Source of the DNA: an uncultured Pseudomonadota bacterium
GTDB lineage: Bacteria; Pseudomonadota; Gammaproteobacteria; Steroidobacterales; Steroidobacteraceae
Assembly (NCBI GenBank): GCA_903927005.1
Contig: CAIYLH010000070.1
Span: 114,484-178,483 of the forward strand
Reading direction: 5' to 3'
Length of the DNA stretch: 64,000 nt
Both the position numbers and the translations under genes were made by a program. This document shows positions 52,882 through 61,130 of this stretch, piece after piece (the first letter of the stretch is position 1; every line of letters begins with the position of its first letter). The notes below the pieces were generated by a model, which ran no database searches, was not told where the DNA came from, and worked only from the letters and a program-made list of their open reading frames with translations.

Positions 52882-53499
52882 TCACTCGACGACGAGACCG
52901 TCGGCGTGGAATTTCCCGATGATGACGTTGACTCTGTCTCCCCTTCGGACGAGGTTGCCCTTGTTCGAGAAGACCATCCAATATTCTTCATTAACCTTGT
53001 CGGTATGCAGCTGACGCAACTGGCCGACCTGCTCCATGGTCGGCACCGACAGAACGGCACCACTGTGCGGGGAGAACAAGGTCGGGGTGAACTCGTGGTC
53101 CCCCAGCGCCTTGGCAAGCTTCGGCTCGACCACGCGGAAGTTGAAACGGATCAGCTGACCTGAAAGCGTGTAACTGACCTTCAGTTTGTCGATACCCCAG
53201 GTCGCTCGATAGTAGTCGCGCGCACGCGGGTTCGATTTCATGCCGTGATACGGTGAACTGTGGGCGGCCAGCGGCATCGGTGGCGCCTTTACCGGCGCAG
53301 TCGGAATGCCCAGCCCACGGCGCGCCGGCGGTGCCGGTGCTTCAGCCTCGGGCGCTGAGGCCGCAGCATCGGTCGGTGCCATGACTTCAGTTTCGGTCGC
53401 GTTGACGGGCGCCGCAACGCCAGACATTAGCGCGACGCAGATGGCTGCAATCACGGCGGCACGATGCGAGCACATAGCGAAGGCGTTGTCGCGGCGCAT
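52882..53499 (-). CDS. Exported protein of unknown family
   Basis: The 205-residue protein has a signal peptide (AVIAAICVALMSGVAAPVNA), a proline/alanine-rich linker and a C-terminal domain of about 120 residues with strands such as LKVSYTLSGQLIRFNFRVVE and GDRVNVIIGKFHADGLVVE. I recognise no family. Its ATG overlaps the stop of the preceding gene as TAATG, so translation is coupled. It is cotranscribed with the LolA-like pair, 28 bases upstream of it. An alternative start at residue 9 (MCSHRAA) is possible. Confidence 0.7.
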   Translation of the reverse strand: MRRDNAFAMCSHRAAVIAAICVALMSGVAAPVNATETEVMAPTDAAASAPEAEAPAPPARRGLGIPTAPVKAPPMPLAAHSSPYHGMKSNPRARDYYRATWGIDKLKVSYTLSGQLIRFNFRVVEPKLAKALGDHEFTPTLFSPHSGAVLSVPTMEQVGQLRQLHTDKVNEEYWMVFSNKGNLVRRGDRVNVIIGKFHADGLVVE

Positions 53500-53810
53500 T
53501 AGTGGCGCTTAGCCGGCCCGCGCGCAGCGCGGGTCTTTCCTGTCGAGTGACCAGGCGTTGGCGTCGAGCCGCCAGTGGCCTGAGGTCCTCTGGCGTGCTC
53601 CGCCGCCGCGCGTGCGTAAGGGGAGTGGCCCGGGTCGCGTTGTGTCGGGGCCAGCTTGGACCCGTTCGAGGTGTGTGCGGCAGCCGATGCCGGCGGGGAG
53701 GTCGCAGTGGCGGCGGCAAGCGCAGGGGCGGCCACCAGCGCGAACGCCAACACAGCCGCGGCAGTCACAAGCGCGTGGGGCAGGACGGGAGTTGGCGTCA
53801 TTCGCGACAT
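53499..53810 (-). CDS. Small exported Ala/Pro/Thr-rich protein
   Basis: The 103-residue frame starts MSRMTPTPVLPHALVTAAAV with GAGGA about nine bases before, and has a signal peptide (VTAAAVLAFALVAAPALAAA) followed by basic, disordered sequence (SPYARAAAEHARGPQATGGS). A plus-strand frame overlaps it, but only this strand has a signal peptide and a ribosome binding site. It overlaps the next start by one base. No family is known. Confidence 0.5.
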   Translation of the reverse strand: MSRMTPTPVLPHALVTAAAVLAFALVAAPALAAATATSPPASAAAHTSNGSKLAPTQRDPGHSPYARAAAEHARGPQATGGSTPTPGHSTGKTRAARGPAKRH

Positions 53811-53898
53811 ACAGCAATTCCTCGAATAAATCGGCTCAGATAGCACTTTTGACCGCGCCATCGCAGCGGTGTTCCACCGAAATGCCCCGTGGCAGTAG

Positions 53899-54432
53899 TT
53901 ATTTCTTCTGTGTCGCGCGCATCCACCGCTCGACGTCGGGCGGCCCTGAGTCGGGGGCCGGCGGTGCGGGGGGCTTCGGCGGGTTGTACTTCGCCTGCTG
54001 CTCCGCGGTGAGAATCGCACGGATCTGGTCGCCGGTCCGCTCGGTCAGCGCACGGGTCGCCGGTGCGCGCTCCGCTGGCAGCAGCTTTGGGTCGTGCCAG
54101 ACCTTCTGTACTGCGTCGCGCTGGTCCACGAGAATCTTGTGCAGCTTTTCCCGCTGTGCAGCATCGAGCTCGAGTGCCTTGGCCAGCACCGCAAGCCGGT
54201 GCTCGAGTCCATCACCGGCATGGGCGTGCAGCTCACGGGGGGCGGCAGGCGGGGCGTCCGTCGAGGGCGCTACCAGCGCCACCACCGGCTCTGCCCCGGC
54301 GCCGGGCTGGCCGGCGTGGGACGGGGCGGCGGCAATGGCCGCAACGGCAACCAAGGCCGCCGCCAGACCCGTTGGCCTGCGCAGTGACACAGCGATGGCT
54401 GCCGTCAGCCTCGTGATTGCTCTATGCACCAT
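53899..54432 (-). CDS. Spy/CpxP-like periplasmic protein
   Basis: The 177-residue protein has a signal peptide (GLAAALVAVAAIAAAPSHA) and a helical domain with a pattern like the Spy/CpxP (LTXXQ) family: LELDAAQREKLHKILVDQRD and TGDQIRAILTAEQQAKY. Family members are chaperones or metal-stress proteins of the periplasm. The ATG at 54432 with GGAGA before it is preferred to 54453. It is the first gene of the minus-strand run, so its promoter should lie just upstream. The proline-rich stretch near the end is not typical. Confidence 0.65.
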   Translation of the reverse strand: MVHRAITRLTAAIAVSLRRPTGLAAALVAVAAIAAAPSHAGQPGAGAEPVVALVAPSTDAPPAAPRELHAHAGDGLEHRLAVLAKALELDAAQREKLHKILVDQRDAVQKVWHDPKLLPAERAPATRALTERTGDQIRAILTAEQQAKYNPPKPPAPPAPDSGPPDVERWMRATQKK

Positions 54433-54798
54433 CGTCACCGTCTCCGTGCGCATTCGATTTGCACATCAGCCCTGACGTACAGGCCGAAGGATTGACCCGC
54501 TGCCCTCCACGGGCACATACCCTGCCGTGGCATCAGCTTACAAAGAAACGACGGGACATCCAACGCGTACATGCCCGGCCTGAGACTTTCGTCTCAGTCT
54601 GCCCCGGCTGCAGACCACAGCGCATGGGCTCGGCCCCGCCGCCCGCCTCGCATCGGTCAGGTGGCGCCGAACTGCGCCTGTGCGTGTCGGCCAGCCGCCA
54701 TCGATGCCAGGCGAGAATGCGCAGGCTACTGCAGCTTCGCCCCCCATCTTGGACGTAGGATACGGCTCGATCCTCGACGCCGCTTCACGTCCTCTGTC
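54433..54798. other. Gene-free spacer between the exported-protein cluster and the secretion operon
   Basis: This stretch of about 366 bases contains no credible coding frame on either strand. It holds a perfect 7-bp hairpin, CTGAGAC/GTCTCAG with loop TTTC, at 54580-54597, without a T-run on either side. It must hold the promoter of the minus-strand cluster, but I see no convincing -10. Confidence 0.4.
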
Positions 54799-55314
54799 TT
54801 AGCAGGCCCCGCTGGTCGTAATCGGCAACGCCAGCCGACGCGAAACAACGACGAACTGCCATGCCTTGTAACAAGTGGCGTCTTCGAACGCCCGGTCGGC
54901 GCTCTTGAATCCCTTCAACTTCAGCGGCGACAAGGTCGAGGACGACGCGACACCGTAAATACCGCCACCAGGAAGGGTCAACAGCTGCCAGTCGACAGCG
55001 CCAGTCATTGGGTCCGGATAAAGTTTTCGCAGAAAGTGTCGCGGCACTTCGGCATGTTCATCCAGAACGAGCTCATGGAGAGCCTGTGGCAGCTGACCAC
55101 CATTCTGCTGCGAGAACTGGGTCAGCGCGGCACGATACTGGCCGCCTACCCACAAAAGCTGCGCTTCGCGCTCCCGCCTCGACTCGGTCCGTGCGACGGT
55201 ACCGACTAGCGCGAGGGTCATGCCAATCAGCGCAACGGAGATAATCACACCGAAGTAGGTGAACCCGCCCTGCCGCCCGATGTGCTGCCTACCACGAGGC
55301 ATAAGCCGAGCCAT
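54799..55314 (-). CDS. Pseudopilin-like secretion protein lacking Glu5
   Basis: The 171-residue protein has the prepilin shape: a short basic leader, a cleavage site before GGFTYFGVIISVALIGMTLA, then a periplasmic globular domain with one cysteine pair (ATCYKAWQF and C-terminal SGAC). In classic pseudopilins residue 5 after cleavage is glutamate; here it is glycine in FTYFGV, which prevents the usual salt bridge to the neighbour. Family members with GFTYLGV exist near similar operons. It is the last gene of the operon in the window and overlaps its upstream neighbour by 26 bases. Confidence 0.8.
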   Translation of the reverse strand: MARLMPRGRQHIGRQGGFTYFGVIISVALIGMTLALVGTVARTESRREREAQLLWVGGQYRAALTQFSQQNGGQLPQALHELVLDEHAEVPRHFLRKLYPDPMTGAVDWQLLTLPGGGIYGVASSSTLSPLKLKGFKSADRAFEDATCYKAWQFVVVSRRLALPITTSGAC

Positions 55315-55693
55315 CAGGCGCGCTACCCTCGGCGCCGCTATGAACGTCCTTGACGCCCGGCGAATCGACGTCGTCGGACTGCACTACAACCCAGGTATCG
55401 GCCTTTTTCGTATAAGGATCCACTGGAATCGAGCGCAGATACTTATCGGTGACGAGCCCTTCTAACGTCTCCGGGAAGTGCCCCTTGTCAGCGTCGTACT
55501 TATCGAGCGCATCACGCATCACCGACAGATCCTGACGCAGGATCGTCTCGCGCGACTTTTCCAACGAGCTGAAATAGCGCGGGACCGCGATCGCGAGCAG
55601 CGTGCCGATAATCGTAAGCACGACTATCAGCTCGATCAGCGTGAACCCGCCACACCGCGGTGCGTTACCAGCTTCGATACGGCGTGCCATCAA
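55289..55693 (-). CDS. Major-pseudopilin-like protein (GspG type)
   Basis: The 134-residue protein has a canonical class III prepilin start, GGFTLIELIVVLTIIGTLLA with Glu5, then a GspG-like domain (YDADKGHFPETLEGLVTDKY, IPVDPYTKKADTWVVV). The pseudopilin domain is short and includes a likely calcium loop (SDDVDSPGVKDVHSGA). It overlaps both neighbours, by 26 and 29 bases, which indicates translational coupling in the operon. Confidence 0.88.
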   Translation of the reverse strand: MMARRIEAGNAPRCGGFTLIELIVVLTIIGTLLAIAVPRYFSSLEKSRETILRQDLSVMRDALDKYDADKGHFPETLEGLVTDKYLRSIPVDPYTKKADTWVVVQSDDVDSPGVKDVHSGAEGSAPDGSAYASW

Positions 55694-56138
55694 GACCTAC
55701 TCGGGGAGACTGAGAATAGACGTCGTAAACGTCATCGCCGGGCTGGGGACTGTCGGGCGGGCTGGCGTAGCTGCGCAGTGCCCACGTCCTTTCCGGCGGC
55801 AACGTACCATCTGGGTTCAACGGATCCCGCGGAATGCGCCGCAGGAAGTAGATCATCTTGGCGTGATCGGGACTCTTGATGTCCTCGACTCCGGCCGCTA
55901 GCACTTCAAGGCTCGGTGGATAGCCGGACTTGTCCACTTCTTTCTTAATGCGACCCGTGTCGCCCGCTTCCTTGTAGGCGTCGATCGCCGAGCGGATCTC
56001 ACGCAACGCAGAACGCAACTGCGTCTCCTTCGCTCGCTGGAGGCCAACCTTGGCCAACGGCGCGGCACCAAGCGCCAGCAGCCCGATGATGGCCACCGTA
56101 ATCATCAACTCGATCAGCGTAAATCCGCGTTGACGCAT
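55665..56138 (-). CDS. GspG/GspH-like pseudopilin
   Basis: The 157-residue protein begins MRQRGFTLIELMITVAIIGL, a prepilin leader with Glu5, and has a periplasmic domain (KKEVDKSGYPPSLEVLAAGV, IPRDPLNPDGTLPPERTWAL, VYDVYSQSPRVGLDGTPYRSW) like major pseudopilins. The frame is open to 56327, but it overlaps the secretin gene there, and the ATG at 56138 is the natural start. It overlaps the following pseudopilin gene by 29 bases. Confidence 0.88.
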   Translation of the reverse strand: MRQRGFTLIELMITVAIIGLLALGAAPLAKVGLQRAKETQLRSALREIRSAIDAYKEAGDTGRIKKEVDKSGYPPSLEVLAAGVEDIKSPDHAKMIYFLRRIPRDPLNPDGTLPPERTWALRSYASPPDSPQPGDDVYDVYSQSPRVGLDGTPYRSW

Positions 56139-56148
56139 CGGGCTACAT

Positions 56149-58527
56149 TCAGGGCTTGATGGAGATATTAAGCGGCGGCGCCGTCGGAATCCCTGCGCCA
56201 CCCTGCACGCCAGTCGCCGCCACCCGCGCAGACACGGCAGTGGATGCGCGTGCGGCAAGCGCCCGGAAATGCATGGACAGCAGCGCGCCGCTACCGGAGA
56301 TGGGAGCATCCGCGGTGGCCGAAGCATCGATCAGCGCTACGCCGCGTGGCGTCTCTATATGGCCCTCGATCGCACCGAGCACGCTGCCGCTGCCCGCGCT
56401 GACAAGTTCGAGCGCGTTTGCGTCGTAGCGAATTTGACCGCGGATCTGCGTCAGTGCGCCGCCCGTATCCAGCTGCAGGGTGACATCAAACTCGTCACCC
56501 ACCTTTGACTCGGTCGGGCCGTCCCAAGTCAGAATCGGCGCCGCAGCAGCCGACACCGCATGCTTCGCGGCCGGCGCAGCAGAGTCCCCCGACGCCGCGG
56601 CTGCCGGTGCAGCGGCGCCCGCGACCGGCGGTGCCACGACGGGCGCAGCGGCGATCGGAACCGGCGGCTGCATGGCCGCCTGCACAATCGGATTGGGCGC
56701 GGCGGGCACACTATAGTTCGCCGCTCGCGACGCTGCGCCACCAAGACCTTCGACGGTGAAGCCACCGAGTGGCGCACTACGTGCACCACTTTCCGGGCCG
56801 TACCAGAATTCGGTCGTTTCGCTCGAAGGGCGCCGCTGAGCACGGATGATGCGCGGCGTGACCGCCAGGACGATTTCTGACTTCTCGCGATCGGTCTTGT
56901 GGCTACCGAACAGCCGACCGAGCAGCGGCATGTCACCCAGCCCTGGGATCTTGTTCGCCGTGTGCTGATCGGAGTCCTGGATCAGGCCCGCCAGAATCTG
57001 CGTTTCGCCATCCTTGAGCTGCAGCAGGGTGTTCGCGTTACGTGTACCGATCTGGTACGCGACCGTGCCGGACGGGGTCGTAACCTGGTTCAGAATCGAG
57101 CTGACTTCCAGCTGCAGCTTGATCGCGACGTCGCCGTCGCGGTGCACGGTCGGCTCGACCTCGAGCGTGAGACCCACTTCGAGGTACTGCACGGAACCAG
57201 TAACGACAGCAGACGAGGTCGTCGGTGTCACGCTGTTGGTGATTACCGGAACGCGCTGCCCGATGAGGATCTTCGCCTTCTCATGGTTACGCGAGCGAAT
57301 GCGTGGGCTGGCGAGAGTGTTAGTGAGCCCTGCCGTCTTCAGTGCGTTAAGAGTCGCGCCGATCGAGGAGACGTTGATCGTCGACTTTCCCTGCTTGGTG
57401 AAGTCGGCCAGCGTGAGTCCCTTTCCTCCACCCTGCGGCGTCATATCAAAGCTCGCGCCCGCGGGATACTGAATGCCGAGGTTCAGAACATTGGAGTGCG
57501 TGATTTCCAGAACTTCGACCTCGAGCATGACTTCCGCGTCAGGAAGGTCGATTGAGTTGATCAGCTTTTCCGTCATCCGGATCACTTCCGGCGTGTCGCG
57601 CACGACCAAGGTGCCGGTGCGGTCATCGACGAACATCGCCTTCGGATTGACGATCGTCTTGATCAGCGTCTGGACCTGCTTCGGATCGGCATCGCTCAAA
57701 TAGAAGGTCTTGACGATCTCGTCCTGATAATCCTTTTGCTTGGCAGGCGTATTCGGGTAGATCATGACCATGTTCGACGAGAGCACCTCGCGAGCCAACT
57801 GGTTCTGTCCAAGCACGAGGTCGATGGCAGTCTCGATTGGCACGTCCTGCACGAAGATCGTCGTCTTGCCGTCAGCCTTCACGTCCTTGTCGAAGATGAA
57901 GTTCACGCCGGTCTGGCGCGAAAGCACCTCGAACACCATCTTGGTGCTGGCATCACGGAACTGCAGCGTGACCGGTCGGTTGTCCTTAGTGCGCAACTTC
58001 GGCGTGGCCTGCACTGGCCCGCGGATCTGATCGATTCGCTGTTGCAGCGAAACGGCCGGGCCGAAGCCCGGATCCTCCGCAAGCACTGCCCGCAGCATGG
58101 TTTCGGCGTGATCAAGGTCCTTGGCTGCAACGTCCTTCTGCGCCGCGGCAACCGCATCAGTATGACGACGGTCCGCATCGACGCCTTCGACGCCACGCAG
58201 CGCGCGATCATTGGCCGGATTGATGGCCAGCACACGCCGGTAGGCAGCGGCCGCCTCCTCCCGCTTGCCGGCGGCGCGAGCCGCATCAGCCTCCGCGATT
58301 AGCTTCTGCACGGCCTCTTCGCTACGCGCACGCAGATCAAGCCTGAAGGTCAGGTTGTCCGGCTCCTTCTCGACGGCCTTCTGCAGGCGCGCGACGCCGT
58401 CCTCGTAGTTGCCGTGCTCGACAGACTTCATGCCTTCGTGATGCAAGCGGTCAGCCGCACACCCCGTCAGGATGACCGTGCTGGCGCAGAGCGCGGCGGT
58501 TAGGAATTTGATTGGTCGACCGATCAT
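56149..58527 (-). CDS. Lipoprotein secretin with TPR-like N-terminus and C-terminal cohesin-like domain
   Basis: The 792-residue protein is an outer-membrane secretin (GspD/PilQ/MshL group). A lipobox (VILTGCAAD) places the lipid on C23. Residues about 30-165 form TPR-like helices; TKMVFEVLSRQTGVNFIFDK and IETAIDLVLGQNQLAREVL are secretin N-domains; TFYLSDADPKQVQTLIKTIV is an N1 unit; the barrel includes AKILIGQRVPVITNSVTP and LQLKDGETQILAGLIQDSD. A Pro/Ala linker then leads to a domain from about residue 665 (VGDEFDVTLQLDTGGALTQI, GQIRYDANALELVSAGSGSV) resembling cohesin. Such secretins with cohesin ends are rare and belong to unusual secretion systems. Confidence 0.9.
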   Translation of the reverse strand: MIGRPIKFLTAALCASTVILTGCAADRLHHEGMKSVEHGNYEDGVARLQKAVEKEPDNLTFRLDLRARSEEAVQKLIAEADAARAAGKREEAAAAYRRVLAINPANDRALRGVEGVDADRRHTDAVAAAQKDVAAKDLDHAETMLRAVLAEDPGFGPAVSLQQRIDQIRGPVQATPKLRTKDNRPVTLQFRDASTKMVFEVLSRQTGVNFIFDKDVKADGKTTIFVQDVPIETAIDLVLGQNQLAREVLSSNMVMIYPNTPAKQKDYQDEIVKTFYLSDADPKQVQTLIKTIVNPKAMFVDDRTGTLVVRDTPEVIRMTEKLINSIDLPDAEVMLEVEVLEITHSNVLNLGIQYPAGASFDMTPQGGGKGLTLADFTKQGKSTINVSSIGATLNALKTAGLTNTLASPRIRSRNHEKAKILIGQRVPVITNSVTPTTSSAVVTGSVQYLEVGLTLEVEPTVHRDGDVAIKLQLEVSSILNQVTTPSGTVAYQIGTRNANTLLQLKDGETQILAGLIQDSDQHTANKIPGLGDMPLLGRLFGSHKTDREKSEIVLAVTPRIIRAQRRPSSETTEFWYGPESGARSAPLGGFTVEGLGGAASRAANYSVPAAPNPIVQAAMQPPVPIAAAPVVAPPVAGAAAPAAAASGDSAAPAAKHAVSAAAAPILTWDGPTESKVGDEFDVTLQLDTGGALTQIRGQIRYDANALELVSAGSGSVLGAIEGHIETPRGVALIDASATADAPISGSGALLSMHFRALAARASTAVSARVAATGVQGGAGIPTAPPLNISIKP

Positions 58528-59150
58528 GGTGTCGCTCCGATTGCCAGCGCCTGACGCTGGTTGAGGGGCTTATAGTTGAATGTCAGTTGGCCGCCGGTCG
58601 CGGACTCAACCTGATAGATCCCGTCGAGCGTATCGCCGACCTTAACGTCGTAGACACGATCTCCGCGGGTAAGAAAGAACACGGTTGCGTCCCCGCCAGG
58701 GGTGTAACTACCCAGGAAAACGAAAGGCAGCGGCGGCGCCATCGGCGGCGGTGGGGGCGGTGGGGGCGGTGGCGGCACGTAAGCCGGCGGCGGGGGCGCC
58801 ACGTACCAGCTGTGCGCGCCAAAAAGGGCACCGGCCCGAGACGCGTCCGCGACCCGGGCGGATTTCGGCACCGCGGCAGCAGCGACAGTCGCCTCAGCTG
58901 CCGTCGTAGCGACAGCCTTGGCCGTCACCGAAAGGCCGCGCGCGCGCGCGGCTGCGACCACTCTTGCACGAGCGGCCGCAATTTCGGCAGTGCGGGCCAT
59001 CTGGGCTGCATGCGCCTGCTGGACGCGGTAATACCAAACACCAGCGCCAGTCAGTGCCGCGACCAGAACGACCACAGCACCAAGCAGCAGGTAGCGGCGC
59101 TTCGTTGCCGCAGGGTCAGGCGGCAACGGGAGCAACGGCAGATCGGTCAT
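58524..59150 (-). CDS. PilP/GspC-like component (secretion system X type)
   Basis: The 208-residue protein has one transmembrane segment (YLLLGAVVVLVAALTGAGVW), an alanine-rich region, a polyproline stretch of about 14 prolines, and a C-terminal domain resembling PilP/GspC: LPFVFLGSYTPGGDATVFFL and VYDVKVGDTLDGIYQVESAT. Similar proteins are labelled as a translation initiation factor of secretion system X, which I think is a misnomer. It overlaps the secretin ATG by four bases. Confidence 0.75.
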   Translation of the reverse strand: MTDLPLLPLPPDPAATKRRYLLLGAVVVLVAALTGAGVWYYRVQQAHAAQMARTAEIAAARARVVAAARARGLSVTAKAVATTAAEATVAAAAVPKSARVADASRAGALFGAHSWYVAPPPPAYVPPPPPPPPPPPMAPPLPFVFLGSYTPGGDATVFFLTRGDRVYDVKVGDTLDGIYQVESATGGQLTFNYKPLNQRQALAIGATP

Positions 59151-59812
59151 GGAGCGCTCCGCGTATAGAAGGTCAGCCGCAAGCGGGCCTCTACCTGACC
59201 ATCGACGATCGTCTTGCGCTCAATATTGAGTTCGGTAATCGACACTGCCGGCAGTGCGACCAGCACAGCGTCAATGAACTGACGAACCTGCGGATACGGA
59301 CCAATGACCGGGAAAGTCACGTTATAGCGGGTAATGTCACCGGCCTTGGACAGCGCCATGTCGTATTTGCCGGTATCCAGCGCTAACTTGGCATTATCAG
59401 CCTGGGCGAGCAGCACCCCAAGCAGCGCTGGCATATCGCCACGTGCGGGCAGATGGCGCAATGCCTGCGCCGCTTCGCTCGCGACCGGTGCAAGCTTCGG
59501 TACGTTCGCACGCGCCTGGCTGAGTTGCGTGCGAAGGGCCGCCGACTCGTCGACTACCTGCAAATGTGTCGAGAACAGAAATACGGCGCTCGCGGCCGTC
59601 AGGCCGATGCCGATCAGGCCGACGCGACCACTCCGACTCACCTGCCAGGCGAGCAGGGGCGCCCACTCATTGGTGATCCGGGCGGCGAAACGACGCGCCG
59701 GGGCCAGCAGCTCAGAGCGACGCGCGGCCGGAACCGGGGGCCTGCTGCTGGTCGGCGCCGGAGCCAGCGCAATGCCGGGCGTATTGGGCTTGGTGAGGCT
59801 CACGTACGCCAC
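59147..59812 (-). CDS. PilO/GspM-like assembly protein
   Basis: The 221-residue protein has one transmembrane segment at about residues 65-83 (GRVGLIGIGLTAASAVFLFS) followed by a helical and ferredoxin-like periplasmic domain (LGVLLAQADNAKLALDTGKY, YNVTFPVIGPYPQVRQFIDA), the layout of PilO. It overlaps its neighbours by 4 and 13 bases. Family membership rests on layout and neighbourhood more than on sequence identity. Confidence 0.8.
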   Translation of the reverse strand: MAYVSLTKPNTPGIALAPAPTSSRPPVPAARRSELLAPARRFAARITNEWAPLLAWQVSRSGRVGLIGIGLTAASAVFLFSTHLQVVDESAALRTQLSQARANVPKLAPVASEAAQALRHLPARGDMPALLGVLLAQADNAKLALDTGKYDMALSKAGDITRYNVTFPVIGPYPQVRQFIDAVLVALPAVSITELNIERKTIVDGQVEARLRLTFYTRSAP

Positions 59813-60318
59813 TCGGCCGCGAGCTTGACACGCACCGGGTGCTCCGGATCGTCCTTCTTTAGCTCATGGCTTTCCAGCATGGGATAGCGCAGAACTTTGC
59901 TCTTCTGCAGCCGCTGCAGGTAGGCAAGCGCGGCCGGCAGCGACCGCGCCTCCGCAGTGATGCGCACCGTGTGCTTGGCCGGGTCCGGCTCAACCTGCAG
60001 CAGCGACACGGTGGACTCTGAATCCTGTCCGGCGACTTCGAGCTCGCTCAGCAACTGCGACCAGGGAACCGACAGCTCCGCCTCAATCTTCGCGGCATCC
60101 TGCTCGGAATGCACGGCGGTCGGCAGCTTCGGCGTACGGCTCGACATCACCCCATTGAGTTCGGCGTCCAGATGATTGCGCACGTTGACCTGAGCATCAA
60201 ACATCAAGCCCACTGCAATTGCAGCGGCGAGACCGATCGCACAGAGGGTTCCGCCCAGCAGGGGCGACTGGTGCGGCCCCGCCACGAAGTCAAGATGCAG
60301 GGCGGTCGGCGCTCTCAT
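59800..60318 (-). CDS. PilN-like assembly protein
   Basis: The 172-residue protein has one transmembrane segment (LGGTLCAIGLAAAIAVGLMF) and a periplasmic ferredoxin-like domain (STVSLLQVEPDPAKHTVRIT, ARSLPAALAYLQRLQKSKVL). This is the layout of PilN. It starts within an ATGA overlapping the PilM-like gene. Confidence 0.78.
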   Translation of the reverse strand: MRAPTALHLDFVAGPHQSPLLGGTLCAIGLAAAIAVGLMFDAQVNVRNHLDAELNGVMSSRTPKLPTAVHSEQDAAKIEAELSVPWSQLLSELEVAGQDSESTVSLLQVEPDPAKHTVRITAEARSLPAALAYLQRLQKSKVLRYPMLESHELKKDDPEHPVRVKLAAEWRT

Positions 60319-61130
60319 GCATACACTCGCTGCAGCAGGGCCAGCTCATGTGTCTGATTGCCCGAGTTGCCATCGTCCTCCAACCACTCCAGATCAGTGC
60401 CGGTCAGCGTTGCGCCACGACGCATCCAAATCGGGGCGTCGACGAACATGCGGCCTACGCCATGGTTGCCACGGGTCAGTCGACCGAACGCCTGCAGCCG
60501 CTCCAACTCCACAGTCCAGTCGGCTGACAGACGCGCCATGTGCACGCGATCCCAGGCGCCACGAGTCAGGTGAACGGCAGACAGAGAGCCGTCGTCAAGG
60601 CTGACAAACCAGGCGTCATCGGCGGGCAACCGATGGCGCCAGGCGTTGAACGCCACCACCAGCTGCGGCTGTAACGAGACCATCTTCAGACGAGCAGGCA
60701 GCAACGCCTCCTCGAGTGCGGAGCGAAGGTTGCTGGGCATCGCACAGGCTACATAGGAGTGGCCGGGCGGTGTGTCGGCGAGCGTGACGTTCCAATCCGC
60801 GACGCCATCCCCGAATGTGTCGGAGAGTACATAGCGGGCATGGGTCAAGCGCCCCTCGCTGTCGAGCCGTGTACTGGGCCACGGCACGATTCCGTAGCGA
60901 GCCCACGGATCGGCGAGCACGACGCGCACCGAGGCGTCTTGCCACGTCGGCTCGGACAGCACCTCTGCCAGTTTGGCGAAAGTCGGGCGAATGTCACCGA
61001 AGTGGCCATTCGGCACGGCGACCTCCGTGGCGGCGCCAACCTGCGGGCGCAGGCCCTTCTCGCGCCTGGCCAATGCGATCTTCCGCGGAGCGATGTAGAT
61101 CGCTATCTCATCACGCCAGAGCGGTGACAC
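60315..61130 (-). CDS. PilM/GspL/MshI-like cytoplasmic assembly protein
   Basis: The 271-residue protein has no membrane segment. DEIAIYIAPRKIALARREKG at the start and VRVVLADPWARYGIVPWPST with LRSALEEALLPARLKMVSLQ are consistent with the actin-like PilM/MshI family that ties the inner-membrane platform to the ATPase. Its gene order before PilN and PilO supports this. It overlaps gspE by 20 bases. Sequence is divergent, so the call is chiefly by context. Confidence 0.7.
   Translation of the reverse strand: MSPLWRDEIAIYIAPRKIALARREKGLRPQVGAATEVAVPNGHFGDIRPTFAKLAEVLSEPTWQDASVRVVLADPWARYGIVPWPSTRLDSEGRLTHARYVLSDTFGDGVADWNVTLADTPPGHSYVACAMPSNLRSALEEALLPARLKMVSLQPQLVVAFNAWRHRLPADDAWFVSLDDGSLSAVHLTRGAWDRVHMARLSADWTVELERLQAFGRLTRGNHGVGRMFVDAPIWMRRGATLTGTDLEWLEDDGNSGNQTHELALLQRVYA

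Noticed and set aside
53502..53843. Plus-strand frame of 113 codons opposite the small exported protein
   Set aside because: It is arginine-rich without a ribosome binding site; the minus-strand frame has a signal peptide and GAGGA.
54580..54597. Perfect hairpin CTGAGAC/GTCTCAG taken as a terminator
   Set aside because: No T-run follows on either strand; listed only as a feature of the spacer.
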